A stretch of 64,000 nt of DNA, taken from positions 4,712,001 to 4,776,000 of the forward strand of contig NZ_CP118527.1 in the NCBI RefSeq assembly GCF_028885415.1. The letters are read 5' to 3'. The notes under the pieces are model-generated. The model was given only the letters and a program-made list of their open reading frames with translations, was not told where the DNA came from and ran no database searches. Positions within the stretch are counted from its first letter, which is position 1, and every line of letters begins with the position of its first letter. Source of the stretch: Streptomyces coeruleorubidus (GTDB lineage: Bacteria; Actinomycetota; Actinomycetes; Streptomycetales; Streptomycetaceae). Shown here one piece after another: positions 8,729 to 16,984 of the stretch. Position numbers and translations under genes: made by a program.

Positions 8729-11200
8729 AGAATTCCTCCACCACCGTCGCCCCCAGCTCCCGGACGATCAGCTCCTGGCCGGAGAGGGCCGACTCGTCGA
8801 GGTCGGGGTCGTCGTCCTCGGGGATGTCGTCCTCGACGGAGACCGACCGGGGCTCCGGGGCGGAGGGCTGGGGTACGGGGGCGGTGGGTGCAGTCGGAGC
8901 GGAGCCGCGGGTGGGCGCGCTCGGCTGCTGGGCGGGGGTGGACGGGGCGGCCGACTGGGACGTGGCAGGGCGCTGGGCGGTCGCCGTACCGCCGCTGCCG
9001 GGGCCGGGGCCGGGGCCGGTGTTGTATCCGCCGCCGCCACCGCCGCCGTAGCCACCGGCGCTGCCGCTGTGGCCGCCGTGGCCGCCAGGTCCGCCCTGGC
9101 CACCTCCGAACCCGGAGGGGCCGCCCGGGGCCTGCGGCGCGGAGCCGCCGGAGGGGTCGACGATCGCCTCGATCTTCCACTGGACGTTGAACTGCTCGCC
9201 CAGCGCCTGCCGCAGCACGTCCTCACTGCCGCTGCTCAGGAAGTTGTCGCGCGCGCCGGCGTTGACGAAACCGAGCTGGAGGGTCGTGCCGTCGAAGCCG
9301 GTCACCTGGGCGTTCTGGCTGAGCAGGATCCAGGTGAAGCGACGGCGGTTCTTGACCGCTTCCAGGATGTTCGGCCAGAGCATGCGGGGGTCGAGACCGC
9401 CGGGTGCCGGGGCGGCCGGTGCCGGGGCCGAGGGTGCCGATGGGGTGGTGGGTGGGGGCGCGCTCGGAGCGGGGGAGCTCGCTGCCGGGGGGTCGACGCG
9501 GGTGCGGGAGCGGGCGCGGGTGCGCCCGAGGCGGCCGTGGGCCAGCCGCCGGGGCGGCGGCCGCTGCCTGCGGAAGCCGCGGTGGGCCAGGCGCCGGGGG
9601 CCGGGGCGGAGGCGGCTGCGGGAGCGTTGGAGGGAGCGGGAGCCTGAGCGGGCGGTGCCTGGGGTGGCTGGGCGGGCTGGGCCTGGGCAGGCCGGGCGTG
9701 CCCGCCGTCGGCGGGGCCGGAGGGGGTTGCCGGGTCGGCGGGAGCGGGGTCGGCGGGAGCGGGCGTACCCGACACCGCCGGCTGCTGCGCGCCCTGACCC
9801 GCCGCAGCGGGGGCATGCGCATGCCCGGCCGCAGCCGGCGCATGACCACCACTGCCACCGCCACCACCGGGGCTCGCGGCACCCGGTGCTCCGGAGGCAC
9901 GGACCGCCGCCCGGGCCGCGGCCGGACCGCCACCCGGCGGAACGGGAGCGGCCGCCGGACCGGCCGCCGCTGCCCCATGCCCCTCGGGCCCTGGCGCGTA
10001 CCCCATGGCGGGCATGCCGGCGGGGCCCTGGGAGGAGAAGTTCACGCCACGCTCGATCCGGTCCAGGCGGGCCATGACGGACCGCTCGTCGCCGTAGGCG
10101 GCGGGGAGCAGAACGCGTGCGCAGATCAGCTCGAGCTGGAGGCGGGGCGAGTTGGCGCCGCGCATCTCGGTCAAACCCTCGTTGACGAGGTCGGCGGCCC
10201 GGCTCAGCTCGGCGGCGCCGAAGGTGCCGGCCTGGGCCTGCATGCGCTCGATGACGTCGGCGGGGGCGTCGATGAGCCCCTTCTCGGCCGCGTCCGGGAC
10301 GGCGGCGAGGATCACCAGGTCACGCAGCCGCTCCAGCAGGTCGGCGACGAACCGACGGGGATCGTTCCCGCCCTCGATCACACGGTCGACGACCTCGAAG
10401 GCCGCGGCCCCGTCACCCGTGGCGAAGGCCTCGACGACGGAGTCCAGGAGGGAGCCGTCGGTGTACCCGAGCAGGGAGGTCGCCATGGCATACGTCACAC
10501 CGTCCGCGGCGGCGCCGGCCAGCAGCTGGTCCATGACGGACATGGAGTCACGCACGGAGCCGCCACCGGCGCGCACGACGAGCGGCAGCACACCGTCCTC
10601 TACCGGGATGGCCTCCTTCCGGCACACCTCGGCGAGGTACTCCCGCAAGGTCCCGGGCGGGACGAGCCGGAACGGGTAGTGGTGGGTCCGCGACCGGATG
10701 GTCCCGATGACCTTCTCGGGCTCGGTGGTCGCGAAGATGAACTTGAGATGCTCCGGCGGCTCCTCGACGACCTTCAGCAGCGCGTTGAAGCCGGCCGACG
10801 TGACCATGTGGGCCTCGTCGATGATGTAGATCTTGTACCGACTGCGCGCAGGTCCGAAGAAGGCCTTTTCACGCAGGTCACGGGCGTCGTCCACGCCACC
10901 GTGGGAAGCGGCGTCGATCTCGATGACGTCGATGGAACCGGGTCCGTTGCGCGCGAGGTCCTGACACGACTGGCACTCACCGCACGGCGTGGGCGTAGGG
11001 CCCTGCTCGCAGTTCAGACACCGGGCCAGGATCCGCGCACTGGTCGTCTTGCCACAGCCGCGCGGCCCGCTGAACAGGTACGCGTGGTTGACCCGGTTGT
11101 TCCGCAGCGCCTGCTGCAACGGGTCGGTGACGTGCTGCTGCCCGATGACCTCGGCGAAGGTCTCCGGGCGATAGCGGCGGTACAGAGCGAGAGACGACAC
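8715..11200 (-). CDS. dnaX: DNA polymerase III subunit gamma/tau, frameshifted in this sequence
   Basis: Clamp-loader ATPase. The GTG start at 11200 gives [14 protein letters not shown], then Walker A GPRGCGKT (45-52), a four-cysteine zinc module, Walker B IDEAH and the TTEPEKV sensor region, then a long Pro/Ala linker. The N-terminal frame leaves the family reading near 9490 and stops at 9302. The tau-like C-terminal domain ([16 protein letters not shown]) continues in the -1 frame to 8715. The switch maps to a run of six C on the coding strand at about 9486-9491; one more C would restore a single 828-residue protein. No Shine-Dalgarno is evident. A TATAAC box 9 nt before the start suggests leaderless or near-leaderless transcription. 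Confidence 0.9.
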
Positions 11201-11256
11201 GCATACGAGGTTATAGGCGCCCACTGACAACGGACCCCGCCACAGGAAGCCCGGAA

Positions 11257-11355
11257 CGCAAACGCCCCCCACGCACCCGCCAGAGCCAACCTACCCTTGC
11301 TGCCTTCCGGCCCTGGGGGAGTTCAGTCAGATAGCGCCGCGTGAGGGGCTGCGCC
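11257..11355 (-). ncRNA. ffs: Signal recognition particle RNA, small bacterial type
   Basis: The minus strand has the conserved apical core CAGGGCCGGAAGGCAGCA, followed by AGGGTAGG, which binds Ffh. Outer arms pair over 11 bp (11339-11349 with 11264-11274), giving a hairpin RNA of about 97-99 nt. Ends are estimated from the pairing. It lies just upstream of dnaX on the same strand, a common Streptomyces order. Confidence 0.9.
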
Positions 11356-11425
11356 AAGGCTACCTGATGTCGGGGGCAGGGAACGAGTTCGCGAGCACTC
11401 CTCTCGGTCATGTAATGTTTCCGGC

Positions 11426-11513
11426 GGAGGATTCGCCTAGAGGCCTAGGGCGCACGCTTGGAAAGCGTGTTGGGGGCAACCCCTCACGAGTTCGAATCTC
11501 GTATCCTCCGCCA
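11426..11513 (+). tRNA. tRNA-Ser(GGA)
   Basis: A class II tRNA with a long variable arm. The acceptor GGAGGAT pairs with ATCCTCC, the anticodon loop CTTGGAAAG carries GGA, and the T arm contains GTTCGAATC. CCA is encoded at 11511-11513. The accessory region begins directly behind it, so it is the probable integration site. Confidence 0.94.
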
Positions 11514-11532
11514 GTGCCTCACCGGGCACGAT

Positions 11533-11570
11533 GTCGAAGGGCCCCACCGTTCGCGGTGGGGCCCTTCGAC
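11533..11570 (+). terminator. tRNA-Ser terminator hairpin (repeat copy 1)
   Basis: A perfect 17-bp stem closes on a TTCG tetraloop (11550-11553). Its 3' arm recurs at 16191-16213 and 17880-17901, each time next to GTCTCAG motifs, so it doubles as part of the repeated junction sequence of the island. Confidence 0.85.
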
Positions 11571-11575
11571 GTTGC
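11546..11575 (+). repeat. Junction direct repeat, copy 1
   Basis: Core ACCGTTCGCGGTGGGGCCC followed by TTCGACGTTGC, then two TCTCAGTT motifs and the end of the integrase remnant. Copy 2 differs by one base in this core. Confidence 0.75.
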
Positions 11576-11592
11576 CTGTCTCAGTTTCCGTC

Positions 11593-11905
11593 TCAGTTGG
11601 TCATGTACCGAGCGCGCATCCGGTCCGCTCCCCCGGGCTCCCACCCCGTGATCGAGCCGATGACGGCGTCCGGGACGCCGAGGATGAGGAGCACGGTCGC
11701 GGCGGTTCGGCGAGCGTCATGGAGACGGCCGTCCCGTACACCTGCCGCCCGCAGGAGCCGCTTCCAGATGGGAAGTCGGTGTTGGGGCTCAGCGGCCCGC
11801 CGGTCGGCGAGGCGAACACGTAGCCCTTGCCCTTCCAGTCGGCACCCGTCGTGATCCGCTCCCGCTCCTGTGCCTCCTCGATCGTGTACGGCTCGAGCTA
11901 CTTGG
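11593..11905 (-). pseudogene. Tyrosine site-specific integrase, C-terminal remnant
   Basis: Two frames together read as the catalytic part of an actinobacterial phage/ICE integrase. The upstream frame gives EPYTIEEAQERERITTGADW and VFASPTGGPLSPNTDF. After a one-base deletion near 11766-11772 the other frame gives IWKRLLRAAGV, the HxxR box RLHDARRTAATVLLILGV and a terminal RARYMTN with the likely tyrosine nucleophile. A TAG lies at about 11898 and the N-terminal two thirds are missing. The 3' end abuts the repeat behind tRNA-Ser, as expected for an integrase next to its attachment site. It should be inactive. Confidence 0.85.
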
Positions 11906-11952
11906 ATCACTGTCGATGCGAACGGGTCCGGGACGGTGTCCGGCGGCGCCAC

Positions 11953-11969
11953 TACGATCGCCGGCTATG
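11953..11969 (+). promoter_or_regulatory. Probable leaderless promoter of the SBD-HNH gene
   Basis: TACGAT at 11953-11958 lies 8 nt before ATG 11967 and there is no purine-rich ribosome site. This spacing fits a -10 box with transcription starting at or near the A of ATG. Confidence 0.45.
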
Positions 11970-12875
11970 GACTGGCTCGAGCGCACCGCGAAGCTGAGGC
12001 AGTGGACCAGAAGCGGGACTCGCGCTCCGCACAAGCCGCTGCTGTTCCTGTACGCCCTCGGGCGGTTCCAGCAGGGCGCCGACGACGAGCTGCGGTACAG
12101 CGCAGTGGAAGAGGACCTGAAGCGGCTGCTGTCCGAGTACGGGCCGCCCAACAAGACGACGCCCGCCTACCCGTTCCATCACCTGGTCAGTGACGGGGTG
12201 TGGGAGGTGCGTACCGATCGCGGACCGGGCAGCCCCGGTAGCGGGGCGCGGGAGCTGCGGGCCGCGGGAGCGGCAGGGAGCCTGGCGCCCGATCTGCGAA
12301 CGGCGCTGCGGCGTGAGCCATCGCTGCTCGGCCGGATGGCGCGGGTACTGCTCGACCTGAACTTCCCGGCCTCGCTCCACGACGAGCTGTGCGAAGCCGT
12401 CGGTCTGGAGCTGGAGCAGGCCGAGACCGCCGAGGTCTCGGCCGTGCAGCGGCGCCGGGACCCACGGATGCGGGAGCTGGTGCTGACGGCCTACGAGTAC
12501 CGGTGCGCCTTCTGCGGCTATGACGGCCGGATCGGCGCGGTTCCGGTCGGGCTGGAGGCCGCGCATGTGCGGTGGTGGGCGTTCGGCGGCCCCGACGACG
12601 TCGACAACGGACTGTGTCTCTGCTCGCTGCACCACAAGCTCTTCGACAAGGGCGTCCTCGGTGTCGGAGACGGCCACCGCATCCTGGTCTCACAACGGTT
12701 CGTCGGCCACAGCCCTGCCGCCCACGAACACGTCATAGCGCTCGCGGGCCGTCCGCTCGTCGGACCTCAGCCGGGCATCCGCTCCATCGCACCGACCCAT
12801 CGCGCCTGGCACGCGAGCCAGGTGTTCCACGGCAGCCCACGCCCCGCCGCAGCCGTCTGGCAAGTAAGAAAGTGA
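11967..12875 (+). CDS. Phosphorothioate-sensing (SBD) HNH restriction endonuclease, McrA-like
   Basis: A 302-residue type IV-like restriction enzyme. The N-terminal part (residues 3-30, with WTRSGTRAPHKPLLFLYALG) matches the sulfur-binding domain of ScoMcrA-type enzymes, which recognise phosphorothioated DNA. The C-terminal HNH nuclease has paired cysteines at about 180/183, His200, Asn214 and His222/His223. It lacks the SRA domain of the larger ScoMcrA, so it is a short SBD-HNH form. No dnd modification genes are visible here, as expected for an enzyme that attacks foreign modified DNA. Its stop overlaps the start of the RHH antitoxin gene, and an integrase remnant lies upstream. Confidence 0.85.
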   Translation: MDWLERTAKLRQWTRSGTRAPHKPLLFLYALGRFQQGADDELRYSAVEEDLKRLLSEYGPPNKTTPAYPFHHLVSDGVWEVRTDRGPGSPGSGARELRAAGAAGSLAPDLRTALRREPSLLGRMARVLLDLNFPASLHDELCEAVGLELEQAETAEVSAVQRRRDPRMRELVLTAYEYRCAFCGYDGRIGAVPVGLEAAHVRWWAFGGPDDVDNGLCLCSLHHKLFDKGVLGVGDGHRILVSQRFVGHSPAAHEHVIALAGRPLVGPQPGIRSIAPTHRAWHASQVFHGSPRPAAAVWQVRK

Positions 12876-13132
12876 CGGTGACCATCCCTGAAGATCTCCT
12901 TGAGGAGATCCGCGCCGAGGCAGCTGAGCGGGGCCTGTCGGCGTACGTGGCCGAGGCACTGCGCTTCAAGCGTGACCGGGACCGGCTGCGGGAGCTCGTG
13001 GACTGGCTGCGGGAGGAACACGGTCCCGTCACCGATGACGAACACGCGGAGGCGTTGGAGGCGCTGGCGGACCTCGACGCCGAGCACGAGCGCCGCCACG
13101 CCGCCAAGCGCAAGGCCGGAGAGGCCGCGTGA
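12872..13132 (+). CDS. Ribbon-helix-helix antitoxin-like protein
   Basis: An 86-residue protein. The first ~45 residues (TVTIPEDLLEEIRAEAAERG, then LSAYVAEALRF) fit a ribbon-helix-helix DNA-binding fold as in VapB-type antitoxins. The rest is a charged helix rich in Glu, Arg and Lys, suited to wrapping a toxin. GTG 12872 overlaps the TGA of the nuclease gene (GTGA), and its own end overlaps the next start (GTGA), so three genes are translationally linked. It was too short-started to stand out because an upstream open frame runs through the HNH gene. Expected role: neutralise the PIN protein and repress the operon. Confidence 0.8.
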   Translation: MTVTIPEDLLEEIRAEAAERGLSAYVAEALRFKRDRDRLRELVDWLREEHGPVTDDEHAEALEALADLDAEHERRHAAKRKAGEAA

Positions 13133-13674
13133 AGAAACGGGCGGGCGAGCACGGGCAGCCGCGGCTGCGCATCTTCGTGCTCGACTGCGAGGCCCTGTCC
13201 CTCGCCGTGCGCGGTGACCGGAAGATGATCGCGTGGCTGGACCTCGCAGCGCGGGGCGAGGCCGAGGTGGTGACATCTCCGATGACGCTGGTCGAGGCAT
13301 ACGACGGCAGAACCACCGATCAGCGCTGGGACTGGGTCCTCTCGCGCCTCAAGGTTCCCGAGACCGGGAAGGACGAGGCACGTCAGGCCCGTCGGCTCCT
13401 GGCCGACGCGAAGCTGCACGGACACAAGTACGCCGTCGACGCGGTACTGGCCGTCATCGCCCGACAGCAGAAGGGGCAGGTCACCGTCTTCACCTCGGAC
13501 GTGGACGATCTGGAGCGTCTGGTCCCGGAGTCGATCGTCGTCAGGAAGGTCTGCCCCGCGGCGGACAGTCGACGAGGTCAGCCGATGTCGTCGCGGCGTG
13601 CATCGGGCGCGCACCGGCCGCCTGCAGCACCCTTTCGTGTGACCTCATCGGCGTTGCCCGTCCGCCATCCTTGA
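13129..13674 (+). CDS. PIN-domain toxin, VapC-like
   Basis: 181 residues; the first ~145 form a PIN RNase domain with the acidic set Asp19 (FVLDCEAL), Glu56 (TLVEAYDG), Asp104 (YAVDAVLAV) and Asp124/Asp127 (FTSDVDDLERL). After VRKVCPA the sequence turns into a low-similarity Arg/Pro/Ser tail of about 35 residues, longer than usual for VapC, perhaps gained by read-through into flanking DNA. The GTG start overlaps the antitoxin stop. Expected activity is cleavage of a cellular RNA when the antitoxin is lost. Being downstream of a restriction enzyme, it may act as a maintenance or abortive-infection partner; this is inference. Confidence 0.83.
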   Translation: MKKRAGEHGQPRLRIFVLDCEALSLAVRGDRKMIAWLDLAARGEAEVVTSPMTLVEAYDGRTTDQRWDWVLSRLKVPETGKDEARQARRLLADAKLHGHKYAVDAVLAVIARQQKGQVTVFTSDVDDLERLVPESIVVRKVCPAADSRRGQPMSSRRASGAHRPPAAPFRVTSSALPVRHP

Positions 13675-13735
13675 ATCGTGTGTGTGCCGGTTCCCCTTGC
13701 GGCCCCATCGTGCTCTTCGACGGAGAGGTGTTCCC

Positions 13736-16162
13736 ATCAGTAAGCCCAGCGGATCAACACTGGCCGCCTGGCTGTTCAGGCTTGACACAGCGCGGCTGGA
13801 GCGGGTCCTCATGACGAGGACCGATGCCGTTTCCCCTCCGGAACCGAGGTCGGTCGGCGAACTGGCGGACCGCCTGCAACGCCCGGGGGCGGTGGCACAG
13901 GTCCTGCCTCGGCTCTCGCTCCCGCACCTGCAAGTGGCCGAGGCGCTCGCGGCGCTGGCGCCCACCACCCGCGATGCCTTGGCGGAACTGCTGGGAGCGA
14001 TGGACGAGGAGCGTGCTCGCGGGCTGGACGCCGCCCTTCGGGCGCTGGCCGATCACGCGCTGGTCTGGCCGGACGGTGAGGGACTGCTGCGCATGGTGGC
14101 GCCGCTGCGGCAGGCGTGGGACGCTCCGCTGGGACTGGACGCGCCACTGCGTCAGCTGCTGAAGGACACCACCTCCGACGAACTGCGCCGCATGCTGGGG
14201 TCATTGGGGATCAAGTCCGGTGGCACAAAGCAGCAGCGGCTGACGGACCTGGTGGAACACCACAGCGACCGGGAGCGGATCACCGAACTCGTGGCACGGG
14301 CTCCGGTGGCCACCCGCAAGCTGCTTGAGCGCCGGGCGAGGACCGCGCCGGAGCGGTCGGAGTTCCTCGTGTTCGGGGCTCCGGGGATCGATTCGGAGCC
14401 GGATTCGCGATGGGCGCTTGAGCGGGGACTCCTGGTCCAGGACCGTCGCGGGTACGGAACGGCGCGCATGCCGGCCGAGGTGGCGCTCGCACTGCGCGGG
14501 CCCGGCTGGCGGACTCCGTTCGAGCCCGCCCCGCCCGACGTGCCGGCCATGCCCGTCACCCCGGCCGAGGTGGACCGCGAGGCGACGGCAGCGGCCATGG
14601 CATTCGGCGCTCATGCCGCCTCGGTTCTCACGGTGTGCGCCGCCTCACCGCCGGCCCGGCTGAAGAGCGGCGGGATCGGAGCACGCGAACTCTCCCGGGT
14701 CTGCAAGGCGGCACGCTGTGACGACGTCGTGGTGCGCATCGTGCTCGAAACGGCGTACGCGGCCGGGCTGTTGGCCCGGGACGGCGACAGGGTCACGGCG
14801 ACGGAAGGTTATGACGCCTGGGCGGAACAGGAGCCGGCAGAACAGTTCGCGGTGCTTCTCCAGGCGTGGCGGACACTGCAGCTCACCCCCGGCCAGGCCC
14901 GCGACGAGGACGGCAAGGCCCTGCCCACGCTTGCCGGAACACCTCCCTGCGACGGCTGTCTGCAGGCCCGGGAGGGTCTCCTCGCCGCCGCAGCAGGGCT
15001 TCCGGCGGGGCAGGGCGTGAAGAGTCACGCTGACCTGGGCCCACTCGTCGCCTGGCACCGTCCGCTCGCCCATCCGCTGCCCCAGGACGCCACGCCGTTC
15101 GCCACCGTGAGCCGCGAGGCGGAACTGCTCGGCGTTCTCGCCCGGGGCGCTCTGTCCCCCATCGGGACTGCCCTGCTGGACAATGACGCCGAAGCACCGG
15201 CCGCCGCCTGCCGACGGCTGCTGCCCGCCGCCACCGGCACCGCACGCTTTGGCGCCGACCTCACAGCCGTCGTCACCGGCACGCCGTCCGCCCGTCTCAC
15301 CACGCTGCTGGATTCGGTCGCCGACCGCGAAACCGGCGGCACGGCGTCGGTGTGGCGGTTCAGTCCCGGCAGCGTCCGCCGGGCCCTGGACGCCGACCGC
15401 ACTCCCGACGCCATCGAAGCCGACCTGGCCGCCGTCGCCGTCGAACCTCTCCCCCAGCCACTGGTGTACCTGATCCACGACACCGCGCGCGGTCACGGCC
15501 GGGTGCGCATCGCCCCCGCGGCCTGTGTGCTCCACAGCGAGGAGCACACCCTCCTGGCCGAGCTGGCCGCCCACCGCAAACTCGCCGAACTCGGCCTTCG
15601 CCACCTGGCGCCGACGGTACTGGTGAGCCGCGCCCCGCTGGAAAAGACGCTCGCCGCCCTCCGAGCCGCGGGCTATGCCCCAGTCGCCGAGACCGCCGAC
15701 GGGACGGTACGAGTCGAGAAGGCGCAGCGCCACCGCGCCGTCGCCCCGGTCCCGTCCCCGCGCCCGCCCGGCGGCACCTCCCGCCGCCGGAAGGCCGACG
15801 GCCGAACGGAGCAGGCTCCGGCGACGGCCGACCTGCGTGCCCTGGCCACTGGGCTGAAGACCGCCCCACCGGCCTCCCCGCAGCCCGACCCGTACAACGG
15901 CATCCCCTTCGACAGCGACACCGAGGAAATCATCGCCGGGCTCGCCCGTCAGCTGTCCCTCACCGATGTTCGGCAGCTGGCTCATGCCGTCAACGAAGAC
16001 CAGGCGATCACCATCGAATACGTCGCCGCCTCGGGCAGCCGCACCATACGGACCCTCAGCGAGCTCGATCTCGACCCGCCCTACCTGTACGCCTGGTGCC
16101 ACCTGCGCAACGACGAGCGTGTCTTCACCCTCTCCCGCATTCACGGCGTCATGCCCGGGTAG
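13736..16162 (+). CDS. Helicase-associated (XPB/Ssl2-like) protein with WYL-like C-terminus
   Basis: About 808 residues, no Walker motifs. The N-terminus (GSTLAAWLFRLDTARLERVL, RSVGELADRLQRP) and the segment near 590-660 (VLHSEEHTLLAELAAHRKLA) match the actinobacterial helicase C-terminal-like family related to the XPB/Ssl2 N-terminal region. The last ~60 residues (ITIEYVAASGSRTIR to RVFTLSRIHGV) have the pattern of a WYL ligand-sensing domain. The family-consistent start is ATC at 13736, with GGAGAGG 7 nt upstream; no ATG/GTG lies there. ATG 13811 or GTG 13682 are alternatives. It follows the toxin gene and ends 6 bp before repeat material. Role unknown; DNA-damage or defence sensing is possible. 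Confidence 0.7.
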   Translation: MSKPSGSTLAAWLFRLDTARLERVLMTRTDAVSPPEPRSVGELADRLQRPGAVAQVLPRLSLPHLQVAEALAALAPTTRDALAELLGAMDEERARGLDAALRALADHALVWPDGEGLLRMVAPLRQAWDAPLGLDAPLRQLLKDTTSDELRRMLGSLGIKSGGTKQQRLTDLVEHHSDRERITELVARAPVATRKLLERRARTAPERSEFLVFGAPGIDSEPDSRWALERGLLVQDRRGYGTARMPAEVALALRGPGWRTPFEPAPPDVPAMPVTPAEVDREATAAAMAFGAHAASVLTVCAASPPARLKSGGIGARELSRVCKAARCDDVVVRIVLETAYAAGLLARDGDRVTATEGYDAWAEQEPAEQFAVLLQAWRTLQLTPGQARDEDGKALPTLAGTPPCDGCLQAREGLLAAAAGLPAGQGVKSHADLGPLVAWHRPLAHPLPQDATPFATVSREAELLGVLARGALSPIGTALLDNDAEAPAAACRRLLPAATGTARFGADLTAVVTGTPSARLTTLLDSVADRETGGTASVWRFSPGSVRRALDADRTPDAIEADLAAVAVEPLPQPLVYLIHDTARGHGRVRIAPAACVLHSEEHTLLAELAAHRKLAELGLRHLAPTVLVSRAPLEKTLAALRAAGYAPVAETADGTVRVEKAQRHRAVAPVPSPRPPGGTSRRRKADGRTEQAPATADLRALATGLKTAPPASPQPDPYNGIPFDSDTEEIIAGLARQLSLTDVRQLAHAVNEDQAITIEYVAASGSRTIRTLSELDLDPPYLYAWCHLRNDERVFTLSRIHGVMPG

Positions 16163-16166
16163 CCGC

Positions 16167-16220
16167 GTGGTCTCAGTCCTGGTCTCATTCACCGTTCGCG
16201 GTGGGGCCCTTCGGCGTTGC
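16167..16220 (+). repeat. Junction direct repeat, copy 2
   Basis: GTGGTCTCAGTCCTGGTCTCA is followed by the core at 16191-16213, identical to the tRNA-Ser hairpin 3' arm except one G for A near the end, then CGTTGC. It closes the segment that holds the integrase remnant, nuclease, TA pair and WYL-like gene. Confidence 0.75.
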
Positions 16221-16256
16221 TCCGTCTCGGTCACCGCTGGGCGCTGCACCGGCGCC

Positions 16257-16910
16257 TCAGCCGTGCAAGCCCAGCTCGCCCGCGCGCATCCCGGCCTGGA
16301 ACCGCGAACTCGCGTCGAGGGCGTTGAGCAGTTCGGCGACCCGGCGTCGGTAGGTTCGCAGGGACATGCCGAGCTCCCGTGCGGCTGTCTCGTCGGTGGC
16401 GCCCGATCCCAGCGCCCGCAGGACGGTCCGGCTCTCGGCATCGAGCCGGGGCTGGTCGCCGTGCAGGAACGCTGTGAGATCGGTGGCGGTTTCCCAGGCG
16501 GCTTCGAACAGCGCGTATATCCCGCCGACCAGACTGAACGCGGTGGTCATGGTGTACTCACGACCTTCGGGGGCGTTCAGGCCGGCGAGGATGGCGAACC
16601 GGCGGTCGATGATGATCGTCTCGTGAGGGAGAGCGGTGGCGGCGATCCGCACCTGGACGCCTCTGCCAACGAGCTCGCTCAGGTGCTCGCGGCTGCGCTC
16701 GTCAGCCAGCACAGCGGGACTGTACAGCTTGCGGATCTGCCGAGTGCCGCTGCTTCCCAGCCGGTCGCGGGCGGCCTGCCGGGCTCCGGGACGAGACCAC
16801 GTGGTGAGGTCGCGGGCGGCACAGATGAACTCCTCCCTGACAGAGGAGAACAGGTGCTCGGTACGAGCGAGGAGTTCCAGGTCACCGCGGATCGTCACGA
16901 TCTCTGCCAC
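16257..16910 (-). CDS. LuxR-type helix-turn-helix transcriptional regulator
   Basis: 217 residues. The N-terminal half (YSPAVLADERSREHLSELVG, then VQVRIAATALPHETIIIDRRFA) resembles the PLD-like/TrmB-type sensor part of a Streptomyces regulator family. The C-terminal ~60 residues hold a LuxR-like HTH (ESRTVLRALGSGATDETAAR, then ELGMSLRTYRRRVAEL). It starts at GTG 16910 and is divergent from the aldo-keto reductase with 74 bp between them, so it probably controls that gene and itself. The ligand is unknown. Confidence 0.82.
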   Translation of the reverse strand: MAEIVTIRGDLELLARTEHLFSSVREEFICAARDLTTWSRPGARQAARDRLGSSGTRQIRKLYSPAVLADERSREHLSELVGRGVQVRIAATALPHETIIIDRRFAILAGLNAPEGREYTMTTAFSLVGGIYALFEAAWETATDLTAFLHGDQPRLDAESRTVLRALGSGATDETAARELGMSLRTYRRRVAELLNALDASSRFQAGMRAGELGLHG

Positions 16911-16984
16911 CGCGCCATTCTGCCCGACGGCAGCAAGCTGCCACGGGCTCGCGGCCTGAACCCCCCACTGTCCAAGCTGAGTTC

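Noticed and set aside
9404..11227. 607-codon open frame antisense to dnaX
   Set aside because: It opposes conserved dnaX motifs and gives a Gly/Arg-rich sequence without domains.
11986..11998. CTCGAGCG motif inside the SBD-HNH gene
   Set aside because: Only eight bases match the mobile repeat and the flanking G/C runs are absent, so it is coincidence.
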